6,352 bases of DNA from OFTM34 sp047639415 (lineage in GTDB: Bacteria; Planctomycetota; UBA1135; GCA-002686595), in assembly GCA_047639415.1 (NCBI GenBank), contig JBLINP010000278.1, positions 1 to 6,352 on the forward strand, read 5' to 3'. The notes beneath the pieces were generated by a model. It did no database searches. It saw only the letters and a list, made by a program, of their open reading frames with translations, and was not told where the DNA came from. Below, piece by piece: positions 1-5,185 of this stretch. A program made the position numbers and the translations under genes. Positions within the stretch are counted from its first letter, which is position 1. Each line of letters starts with the position of its first letter.

Positions 1-226
1 CGGAGCCGGATTGACTGCCATTGTCGTCGTCTTCAACGGCGCCGACAATCGCCGTAGTGCCGCTGATCGACACGGATTGACCGAACTGATCGCTCGCAGC
101 GCCATCGCTAGCCAGCAGCTTCGCGAGTTGATCGCCGACTCCCGCTTGCGCCATACCTGCGGTAATGAAAATTGCCCCTACGCTGGATGCAAGCAAACGG
201 AAAGTGGTTGGGAAGTTTCTAATCAT
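1..226 (-). CDS. FG-GAP repeat secreted protein, N-terminal part (runs off the left edge)
   Basis: Reading the minus strand from the ATG at 226-224 gives an uninterrupted 75-codon frame to the window edge. Residues 1-28 look like a Sec signal peptide: Arg at 3 and 10, a hydrophobic stretch, and a likely cut after GMAQA. From about residue 31 it reads VGDQLAKLLASDGAASDQFG and then a QSVSISGTTAIVGA segment followed by an acidic DDDNG loop. That is the first blade of an FG-GAP (FG-GAP_2-like) beta-propeller. It closely matches the first repeat of the complete gene at 918-2519, so the two are paralogues in the same orientation. The start is supported by a purine-rich AGAGAGA (239-233) six bases upstream, the same spacing as in the paralogue. 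Such proteins are exported and probably bind calcium through the acidic loops. The specific role is unknown, and the rest of the protein lies outside the window. Confidence 0.85.
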   Translation of the reverse strand, partial: MIRNFPTTFRLLASSVGAIFITAGMAQAGVGDQLAKLLASDGAASDQFGQSVSISGTTAIVGAVEDDDNGSQSGS

Positions 227-554
227 TAGTTGTCTCTCTGTTACTCCACATCGGAGCCAAGCATTGCATCGAACGATGGAAGTTTAGTTGGGCGTGCTTG
301 ATGCCCCATGATTCACAAGTGAAGAGCGAAAAGGTGTTGATCGCTGCGAGCTTCACGAAAAACGAAACCACCGGATGGATGGTTTCGCTCGGGCACGATT
401 CTAAAGGGGATCCAAAAAACCGCCACCCTGAATAACGTTCAGGTCTCATTCAGCCGACGCGCGGAGCCCCGCCCATCGCGCGCCAACTCCCCCCTAAGTG
501 GTGCCGCAGATACACATTTGCGCGCCTGAATACGGAGCGCGAGTTTAAAGCAAA
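227..554. other. Intergenic region upstream of the left FG-GAP gene
   Basis: No convincing gene. A 76-codon minus-strand frame (449-219) overlaps the start of the FG-GAP gene, lacks recognisable motifs and is best ignored. The region should hold the promoter of the left FG-GAP gene. The only -10-like word noticed on the minus strand is TAGAAT (403-398), and no good -35 partner was found. A hairpin with a T tract (358-387) lies between that word and the start codon and is listed separately. A weaker 6-bp stem (427-432 with 438-443) is followed on the minus strand by seven bases and then six Ts. Confidence 0.5.
358..387 (-). terminator. Rho-independent terminator or attenuator, minus strand
   Basis: CGAAACCA (363-370) pairs perfectly with TGGTTTCG (380-387), an 8-bp stem with a 9-base loop. 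On the minus strand the stem is followed directly by five Ts (362-358), the layout of an intrinsic terminator. On the plus strand there is no T tract after the stem. It lies 131 bases before the start codon of the left FG-GAP gene and downstream of the terminator at 555-576. It could be a second terminator insulating that gene, or an attenuator in its leader if the promoter is further upstream. Confidence 0.5.
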
Positions 555-576
555 GCGCCCCGTCGATGCGGGGCGC
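547..576 (-). terminator. Rho-independent terminator after the FG-GAP gene remnant
   Basis: GCGCCCCG (555-562) pairs perfectly with CGGGGCGC (569-576), an 8-bp GC-rich stem with a 6-base loop. On the minus strand it is followed by TTTGCTTT (554-547). It lies about 33 bases after the TAG of the C-terminal remnant at 610-729. It is also the first convincing terminator after the intact FG-GAP gene at 918-2519, whose own stop is followed by the inverted-repeat element rather than a terminator, so it may now end that transcript. Confidence 0.7.
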
Positions 577-609
577 GATGGTCATCGAACAGAAGGCTTG
601 CTGCTCTCG

Positions 610-729
610 CTACGGCACAAGCAACACGGCAACCGCATTACTTGCAAAGTCGGCCACTCCGAAAGTAACGGCGGTCAAGCAAGCGTGATTGATCGTCACG
701 CCAACGAGTGACGGATCCATCAGGGAGAT
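610..729 (-). pseudogene. Remnant of a third FG-GAP paralogue: C-terminal end only
   Basis: The minus strand from about 729 to the TAG at 612-610 encodes a tail starting SLMDPSLVGVTINHACLTAV and ending in FASNAVAVLLVP. It aligns without gaps to the last 36 residues of the intact protein at 918-2519 (from MDPSLAGV to VMLVP) with 27 identities by eye. DNA similarity is also evident, for example CCGTCACTCG and ACGATCAA. Similarity stops near 725-735, where the left arm of the 20-bp inverted repeat begins. An in-frame TGA (741-739) closes the frame just upstream, and there is no start codon or signal peptide. The two copies also share CAAGCCTTC shortly after their stop codons. The simplest reading is a decayed paralogue, or a partial tandem duplication of the 3' end, that kept its terminator (555-576). 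It is unlikely to be translated. Confidence 0.8.
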
Positions 730-734
730 CGTAC

Positions 735-892
735 CGCGTCAGTCACTTTCCTCCGGCAACTCAGGTCGCCCAACAGTCATCGCGATGAGCGCTCTCCACG
801 CCAAGCTCGTCGTGACGGATGCCAGGTACGGGCGGCTGTCGTCGCGTCGCAGGCCCTCGATGTGTGGAGGGAGGAGGAAAGTGACTGACGCG
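735..892. mobile_element. 158-bp element bounded by a perfect 20-bp inverted repeat (MITE-like)
   Basis: CGCGTCAGTCACTTTCCTCC at 735-754 is the exact reverse complement of 873-892, and the arms enclose 118 bases. The complementarity continues outward imperfectly to 727 and 900 (one mismatch and two G-T pairs in eight positions). No clear target-site duplication was seen. The element lies between the stop of the intact FG-GAP gene (918) and the C-terminal remnant (729), exactly where the homology between them ends. On the minus strand it has an open frame of about 50 codons ending at a TGA inside the 735-754 arm (741-739), and the product resembles nothing I can name. It could be a miniature inverted-repeat element, the scar of a larger transposon, or a long RNA hairpin in the 3' untranslated region of the FG-GAP transcript. 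Confidence 0.6.
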
Positions 893-917
893 ATATGGTC
901 GCGCGCGAAGGCTTGGC

Positions 918-2519
918 TTATGGAACGAGCATCACCGACACCGCGTTGCTCGCGAAGTCGGGCGTTCCGAATACTGCGGCGGCCAAGTAAGCGTGGTTGA
1001 TCGTGACTCCTGCGAGTGACGGGTCCATTAGCGCTGGAAGTGTGAGCGATGCGATCGCTTGGCCGGCGCCGTCGAAGGTGCCTGTAAAGTTGTTGAAGGC
1101 GCTCAAAGTTGGCTTGAACAAAGTCAAGTTCATGTAGACGTCGAAGTTGAGCGGAAGCTCGATCCCACCGCCGAAGTCGATGCCGGGGGAGGTTCCGGTG
1201 ACGGAGCCCAACATGAGGTAGTACCAGCCTGCTGAGCTTGGGCTGCCATCGAGTACGAGAGCTTGGGAACCGCCGGCGCTGAGTGAAATTGAATTGTTCT
1301 CGCTGGTCAACGCGGCCGGAGGAAGTGCCTCGAACAGGTAGGCTGAACCGGATTCAGGGCGTTTGTCGTCATCGCGATACGAACCGATAATCGCCGTCTT
1401 GCCGTTGATTCCTACGGATTGGCTGAAGTAGTCCGCAACGTCACCATCATCGGGGATAAGTTTCGCGACCTCCAATCCCGTCACCGTGTCGAACAAGTAA
1501 GCCGAGCCTGATTGAAATCCGTTCTCGTCGTCTTGCTTCGAACTGACAATTGCAGTTCGGCCGCTGATCGCAACGGCTTGGCCGAATAGATCGCCCGCCA
1601 CAAGGTCACTTGGAATCAGTTTAGAGACCAGTAAGCCCGTGACCGAATCGAACAAATAAGCAGATCCACTGTCTAAGCCTGAGTCATTGTCCCCAAACGC
1701 GCCGACTACCGCTCTCGATCCGCTAATCGCCACGGCCCAGCCGAAGAAGTCCGAACCACCGCCATCGCCGGGTACCAGTTTGGCGATTTGATTACCGGTA
1801 ACGATGTCGAACAGATAAGCCGATCCTGAGGACAACCCGGAAACATTGTCTCCAACTGCACCGACGATTGCGGTCGTGCCGCTGATCGAGACGGAAATGC
1901 CAAAACGATCGCTGGGGCCTGCATCGTCAGCATTCAGTCTCGCGATCTGCATGCCTGTGACCGTGTCGAACAAGTAGGCCGATCCTGAATTTAAGCCATC
2001 GGCGTCATCGCCTTCTGCGCCGACGATTGCCGTCGTTCCGCTGATACTGACGGATTGACCGAACAGATCGAATCCATTGCCATCGCTTGCAAGCAACTTC
2101 GCCGTCTGCAAACCGGTGGTGACGTCGAACAGGTACGCGGAACCTGAAAAGCTGGTGTTGTCATCATCGCCATAAGCGCCAATGATCGCCGTCGTTCCGC
2201 TAATCGCCACGGAATAACCGAATAGGTCCTGCGGCGCACCATCGCTCGGTACCAGCTTGAAGAGCTGCAAACCGCTGACCGTGTCGTACACGTAGGCCGA
2301 TCCAGAATCCAAGCCGTTGTCGTCATCGCCGTAGGCGCCGACAATCGCAATCGTTCCGCTGACCGCCACTGATATGCCGAGCAGGTCTTGAGCTGCGCCA
2401 TCACCCGCCAACAGCTTGGCCAGTTGATCACCGACTTCGGCATGCGGCGATGAAAAGGTCAGCAAGGCTGCGCTGAGTACCGTTGAAAGCGAACGGGTTA
2501 TGATTTGCGAGTAGCTCAT
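918..2519 (-). CDS. Secreted seven-repeat FG-GAP beta-propeller protein
   Basis: 533 residues. I start at the ATG at 2519-2517, not at the ATG 33 codons upstream. This start puts a signal peptide at residues 1-27 (Arg 9, a hydrophobic stretch TVLSAALLTF, likely cut after SPHA) and has AAGAGAG (2532-2526) six bases upstream, as in the left paralogue. Residues 33-403 are seven consecutive repeats, nearly all exactly 53 residues long, with consensus KLxxxDGxxxDxFGxSVxI, then SGTTAIVGAxGDDxxG and SGSAYLFDxVTG. These are FG-GAP_2-type propeller blades, and the acidic GDDDNG loops resemble calcium-binding loops. Seven repeats fit a closed seven-bladed propeller. Residues 404-533 form a separate beta-rich domain (YYLMLGSVTGTSPG, LPLNFDVYMNL, ending VSVMLVP) also found in the DUF1028 protein at 4837-6352. 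The last repeat has drifted (FSQSV for FGQSV), as expected of an edge blade. It is probably exported, and its ligand or partner is unknown. Confidence 0.9.
   Translation of the reverse strand: MSYSQIITRSLSTVLSAALLTFSSPHAEVGDQLAKLLAGDGAAQDLLGISVAVSGTIAIVGAYGDDDNGLDSGSAYVYDTVSGLQLFKLVPSDGAPQDLFGYSVAISGTTAIIGAYGDDDNTSFSGSAYLFDVTTGLQTAKLLASDGNGFDLFGQSVSISGTTAIVGAEGDDADGLNSGSAYLFDTVTGMQIARLNADDAGPSDRFGISVSISGTTAIVGAVGDNVSGLSSGSAYLFDIVTGNQIAKLVPGDGGGSDFFGWAVAISGSRAVVGAFGDNDSGLDSGSAYLFDSVTGLLVSKLIPSDLVAGDLFGQAVAISGRTAIVSSKQDDENGFQSGSAYLFDTVTGLEVAKLIPDDGDVADYFSQSVGINGKTAIIGSYRDDDKRPESGSAYLFEALPPAALTSENNSISLSAGGSQALVLDGSPSSAGWYYLMLGSVTGTSPGIDFGGGIELPLNFDVYMNLTLFKPTLSAFNNFTGTFDGAGQAIASLTLPALMDPSLAGVTINHAYLAAAVFGTPDFASNAVSVMLVP
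1311..2423 (-). repeat. Seven tandem 159-bp coding repeats (FG-GAP blades)
   Basis: Seven in-register units of 53 codons begin at about 2423, 2264, 2105, 1946, 1787, 1628 and 1469 on the minus strand. The most constant parts are SGTTAIVGA and GSAYLFD. They recur on the plus strand as similar DNA reading 'gcagatccxgaxtcxaa' and 'cgatxgcxgtcgttccgctgat'. Units 1-5 are the most alike, unit 6 has SSKQ in place of the usual GAxG, and unit 7 is the most divergent. The absence of length change between units suggests selection for propeller geometry. The repeats are likely substrates for recombination with the neighbouring paralogue. Confidence 0.85.
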
Positions 2520-2842
2520 TCTGTTCTCTCTTAAATTTTGATCATGCAAGTCAACCAAAGCAGCAATCTGTCGAGCCGCGATGATTCGCTTTGCCTTACA
2601 CGGTACTTGAAACAGCAAGAATTAGGCGGCTTCGATGGTCTCGTACCCCAGCGCGACCACGTAAGCGACAAGCACAATTCCCAAGGATGGGGAGCGTAGC
2701 CCTAGCTTTCCCAGTGACTAAATGCCCGCAAAGCCCCGCCGCTCGCCTTCTGGTTGACATTTGGGACGTTCTCTAATCATCGGATTCAAACAACGCCACG
2801 GATTCTTGCAACCGATCGAAAGGAACGCGGGTATAGAACACC
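2520..2842. other. Divergent intergenic region between the FG-GAP gene and the sigma operon
   Basis: 323 bases without a supported gene. The 61-codon plus-strand frame (2591-2776) has no motif or ribosome binding site and is probably chance. The region must carry two divergent promoters. Toward the sigma operon the best word is TTGACA (2754-2759), but no good -10 lies 16-18 bases downstream (TCTAAT at 2772-2777 is too close). TTGCAA (2806-2811) with TATAGA (2832-2837) has a 20-base spacer, also poor, and would place the transcript start at the sigma start codon. A purine-rich AAAGGA (2819-2824) is 18 bases before the sigma ATG, too far for a normal ribosome binding site. No inverted-repeat operator stood out. 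Confidence 0.5.
2754..2777 (+). promoter_or_regulatory. Possible promoter of the sigma operon (weak)
   Basis: A perfect TTGACA at 2754-2759 lies 84 bases before the sigma factor start, in the only intergenic region serving the operon. The nearest -10-like word, TCTAAT (2772-2777), has only a 12-base spacer, so this is not a normal housekeeping promoter. It is recorded because it is the best -35 match there. An autoregulated ECF-type promoter would look different and cannot be excluded. Confidence 0.2.
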
Positions 2843-3373
2843 ATGACCGATGGTCTATCGCACCCAGCCTTTGATACTCCGATCGGTAATGAACTAGAAG
2901 AGCGATTAGCGCTTATTCGACCTCAATTGCTGGCCCATCTATCGCAGGCTTCGCGGCGGGTCAAAGGCTTGGAGCCCGAGGACCTTGCACAGGAAGTGAT
3001 CGCTCGAGCTCTCGCCTATCGGGACAAGTTCGACGTAGATCGCGCCTTGTGGCCTTGGTTGCGACAAGTCGCACAGCGCGTGATCTTTGATCATCGGACG
3101 AGTGTTGCTCGAAGAGCCGAAGAGGGAATTGAGAACGATGTTCCCGCGCAAGAGCAGGTCCCGTTGTTGGACTCACGCGAGGAACTTGAACGTGTACTCG
3201 AGACGCTGCGCCCGGTCGAACGCGAAGCCCTGTTGCGTTTTCATCAGCACGGAGAGTCGGTACGTGAAATCGCATCGGCAATGGATATGCCCGAAGGCAC
3301 CGTCAAATCGCATCTTTCGCGAGCTCGTCGACGATTGGCCGAATTGCCCGACCAGGAGACAGATCATGAATAA
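2843..3373 (+). CDS. ECF-type RNA polymerase sigma factor (sigma-70 family)
   Basis: 176 residues, the usual length for an extracytoplasmic-function sigma factor, which directs RNA polymerase to a small promoter set. Region 2 spans about residues 20-90. It includes GLEPEDLAQEVIARAL (42-57), the core-binding part, and ALWPWLRQVAQRVIFDHR (68-85), the -10 recognition and melting helix with its usual PWL and DH signature. A short acidic linker follows. Region 4 spans about 113-168: LRPVEREALLRF, then SVREIASAMDMPEGTVKSHL, then SRARRRLAEL, a classic helix-turn-helix for the -35 element. The ATG at 2843 is the first in frame and gives a normal N-terminus, but no well-spaced ribosome binding site precedes it. 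The stop overlaps the next gene's start by 8 bases (3366-3373), implying coupling with a probable anti-sigma factor. The ECF subgroup cannot be assigned by eye. Confidence 0.93.
   Translation: MTDGLSHPAFDTPIGNELEERLALIRPQLLAHLSQASRRVKGLEPEDLAQEVIARALAYRDKFDVDRALWPWLRQVAQRVIFDHRTSVARRAEEGIENDVPAQEQVPLLDSREELERVLETLRPVEREALLRFHQHGESVREIASAMDMPEGTVKSHLSRARRRLAELPDQETDHE
3354..3358 (+). promoter_or_regulatory. Ribosome binding site deciding the anti-sigma start
   Basis: AGGAG lies inside the 3' end of the sigma gene, seven bases before the ATG at 3366. It supports that ATG over the earlier in-frame ATG at 3087, which would read through most of the sigma gene in another frame. Confidence 0.7.
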
Positions 3374-3791
3374 CAAATTGTGGATTCAAATTGAGGCAGC
3401 GCTCGATGAGCGCATTGATCCATTTGACATTCCGGAAATCGCATTGGCTTTGGAGAATGACGCCAAATCGAAACGCGCCGTGTGCTTGATGACGGAACGA
3501 TTGAGCGCGCTTACCCAACTTCGGGATTCGCGGCCAAACCTAAGCTCAAATCGACCTCGCTCCACGAACAAGGTCCTCTTTACGGCGGCGGCTCTCCTTT
3601 GTATGTCCGTCACTGCGAAGTTGGTCTGGAACACCTCCGCCAACGAAAGCTTGCACCTAACGCCACTTCGTACGATCGACACTCTCTCCTTTGTCGTCGA
3701 GAACTTCTCGCCACCGCCAGCTCGCTTGGCTCGCATCGTCCTCGACCCAAAAACAATCACGACACTCACCCTCGAAGGAGAAACCCAATGA
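3366..3791 (+). CDS. Probable membrane-anchored anti-sigma factor
   Basis: 141 residues, starting at the ATG at 3366, which overlaps the sigma stop by 8 bases and has AGGAG seven bases upstream. Residues 1-65 are polar, helical and probably cytoplasmic (MNNKLWIQIEAALDERIDPF, then EIALALENDAKSK). Residues 70-87 (VLFTAAALLCMSVTAKLV) form one transmembrane helix. Residues 90-141 would lie outside the membrane and contain SPPPARLARIVLDPKTITTL. Position right after an ECF sigma gene and a single-span topology fit an anti-sigma factor that holds the sigma at the membrane until a signal arrives. There is no HxxxCxxC zinc motif, so it is not a ZAS-type anti-sigma factor. No family match is certain, and the role is inferred mainly from position and topology. 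It ends in a 4-base ATGA overlap with the next gene. Confidence 0.65.
   Translation: MNNKLWIQIEAALDERIDPFDIPEIALALENDAKSKRAVCLMTERLSALTQLRDSRPNLSSNRPRSTNKVLFTAAALLCMSVTAKLVWNTSANESLHLTPLRTIDTLSFVVENFSPPPARLARIVLDPKTITTLTLEGETQ
3775..3780 (+). promoter_or_regulatory. Ribosome binding site deciding the start of the secretin-like gene
   Basis: AAGGAG is seven bases before the ATG at 3788. With the ATGA overlap (3788-3791), this picks 3788 over the in-frame ATG at 3482, whose first 102 codons would run inside the anti-sigma gene in another frame and carry no recognisable protein. Confidence 0.8.
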
Positions 3792-4813
3792 TCGCTTTAG
3801 CCTCTCTATTCCTCGCCTATCTCCCGATTCAGGATGCACCGCTCGTAAGGCGAAGTGAGCTGATGCCCGCCCCGACACCTTCAACGATGGGCGAAATGCG
3901 GATCTACGACCTTGGTTCGATCACAGGTCACGAACAACTGGTCCAACTCGCGTCCGAGTTCGGGCCATCTAGCGACCGCCTCTACCTCGATCGCTCCTTC
4001 ACGCAATTCGAAGAACTCGAAAGGGTTCGAGCCAACGCCAATCAACTAACCAAATATCTGCTGACGACGATTCGCGAGTTGATCGCGCCTCCGCTTGCAC
4101 CGAATTCGCAAGCGTTCGAACATGTCGACCGTGGGCGATTCGCTCTACTCGCAGACGCCGAACAGCACCGCTGGCTTGAAAGCTTCGTTCTTGCAGCCGA
4201 GGAATTTACCGGCCTAATTAAGGTCGAGCTCAAAATCTATAGCTACGTTCCCGATCGATTGCCTGGACTCAATGACTTGCAAAGCGGTTCTGTCGTTACT
4301 GACGCAACTGCTGAGGAACTCATCAACCGCTTGATAGCGGCCGAGTGCGAGGCGATCAGTTCACCCAAGATAATCTCGAATCCCTACCAAGAGTCCAATC
4401 TAAGCTTGATCAACAAGGTCGCTTACGTGAAGGATTATGAAATCAAGGTCTTGCCCGGCTTAGAAAACGAAGTACTCGACCCTGTCATCGAAACTCTCAG
4501 AAGCGGTCTCGCTCTCAAAATTCGTGGCGTCCCGTTACCCGACCATCAACTCCACATCTTCGTTAATTTGGACATCAGCAAACTGACGCTTCCCATTCCA
4601 TCGGTGGAGGTCGTCATTGGTGATGCGCGCCAAAAAGTTTGGATCCAACTACCGGAAGTCGAGCGTTCCTTAGTCCAAGGCCATTACACCGTGACGCCGG
4701 GTGAAACGATTCTGTTGAAGAACACGGATCTAACCTCCGGCCGCGCCTTGCTCGTCTTCTTGAAATCATCGCGTGTCGCCCGAAACGTCGACAAGCGGAA
4801 ATGGCCGCGGTAA
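3788..4813 (+). CDS. Exported secretin-like protein (type II/III secretion secretin-domain relative)
   Basis: 341 residues from the ATG at 3788. Residues 1-15 (MIALASLFLAYLPIQ) are a short hydrophobic N-terminus that may be a weak signal peptide or anchor. About 38-155 resembles the small periplasmic domain found before secretin cores: YDLGSITGHEQLVQLASEF, then a helical stretch, RFALLADAEQHRWLESFVLA, and a beta strand VELKIYSYVPD. About 175-312 resembles a short secretin core: AISSPKIISNPYQESNLSLI, VAYVKDYEIKVL, LDPVIETLRSGLALKIRG, LHIFVNLDISKLTLPIPSVE and TVTPGETILLKN. Known secretins form outer-membrane pores. This one lacks a long N-domain array and looks too short for a full pore, so it may be an envelope scaffold or a regulator working with the sigma pair. 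The family call is by pattern recognition. The 4-base overlap with the anti-sigma gene suggests that both are made together. The C-terminus is basic (KSSRVARNVDKRKW). Confidence 0.65.
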   Translation: MIALASLFLAYLPIQDAPLVRRSELMPAPTPSTMGEMRIYDLGSITGHEQLVQLASEFGPSSDRLYLDRSFTQFEELERVRANANQLTKYLLTTIRELIAPPLAPNSQAFEHVDRGRFALLADAEQHRWLESFVLAAEEFTGLIKVELKIYSYVPDRLPGLNDLQSGSVVTDATAEELINRLIAAECEAISSPKIISNPYQESNLSLINKVAYVKDYEIKVLPGLENEVLDPVIETLRSGLALKIRGVPLPDHQLHIFVNLDISKLTLPIPSVEVVIGDARQKVWIQLPEVERSLVQGHYTVTPGETILLKNTDLTSGRALLVFLKSSRVARNVDKRKWPR

Positions 4814-4836
4814 GCCCGAATTATCAGTTCCAAGAG
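4814..4836. other. Convergent gap between the sigma operon and the DUF1028 gene
   Basis: Only 23 bases separate the TAA of the secretin-like gene (4811-4813) from the TAA of the minus-strand gene (4837-4839). No hairpin with a T tract is visible in it for either strand, so transcripts may overlap or end by another mechanism. Confidence 0.6.
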
Positions 4837-5185
4837 TTACGGGAGAATGTCGAAGCCCACCGGGCCAGCGACTTGGCCACTTGCGGTTAGCACGGCCCAA
4901 TCGAGGCGTAGGCCGGCGAGCTCACCTAGCATCACTGGGGTGGTGTCGTAGAAGGCTTGGGCGCGGCCGGCGGAATCGAGGGCTCCTGCTGATCCGGGCA
5001 AGGTGGGGGGGCCGGGGTTGCGGGCTGAGAACTCGAAGAATGAATCGAAGTTGAGCGGGATGAAAAGGTTGCCGAGCTGTTGGCCTGGTGTCGTGCCGGA
5101 GAAGCTTCCGAGCAGAAGGTAGGGATCGCCTGCTGCGGCTGTTCCCAGATCGATTGTGAAGGGAACGATGGCGCTCTCGCTCTGC
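4837..5185 (-). other. C-terminal domain shared with the FG-GAP protein
   Basis: The last 115 or so residues contain PYLLLGSFSGTTPG, then LPGSAGALDSAGRAQAF, then AGLRLDWAVLTASG. The FG-GAP protein at 918-2519 ends with YYLMLGSVTGTSPG, LPLNFDVYMNL, FDGAGQAIASLTLPA and AGVTINHAYLAAA in the same order and at similar spacing. The remnant at 610-729 carries the end of another copy. It is therefore a mobile, modular C-terminal domain on exported proteins. It may act in sorting, surface attachment or folding, but nothing in the sequence shows which. Confidence 0.6.

Noticed and set aside
414..443. Stem 427-432/438-443 followed on the minus strand by six Ts
   Set aside because: Only 6 bp of stem, and the T tract starts seven bases after it, too far for a typical intrinsic terminator.
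219..449. 76-codon minus-strand frame upstream of the left FG-GAP gene
   Set aside because: It overlaps that gene's start codon, spans the 358-387 terminator hairpin and has no recognisable motif or ribosome binding site.
689..1000. 103-codon plus-strand frame
   Set aside because: It runs antisense across the remnant, the inverted-repeat element and the 3' end of the FG-GAP gene. Its Arg/Ser-rich product looks like a GC-rich shadow.
1311..2423. Tandem 159-bp pattern as a CRISPR or satellite array
   Set aside because: The units are in-frame coding repeats with diverged sequence and no short identical repeats with unique spacers.
2520..2618. Start of the FG-GAP gene at the ATG at 2618
   Set aside because: The extra 33 residues are polar and would bury the signal peptide. 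The ATG at 2519 has a purine-rich site at the same spacing as the paralogue.
3482..3787. N-terminal extension of the secretin-like gene to 3482
   Set aside because: These 102 codons lie within the anti-sigma gene in another frame. The ATG at 3788 has AAGGAG at good spacing and an ATGA overlap.
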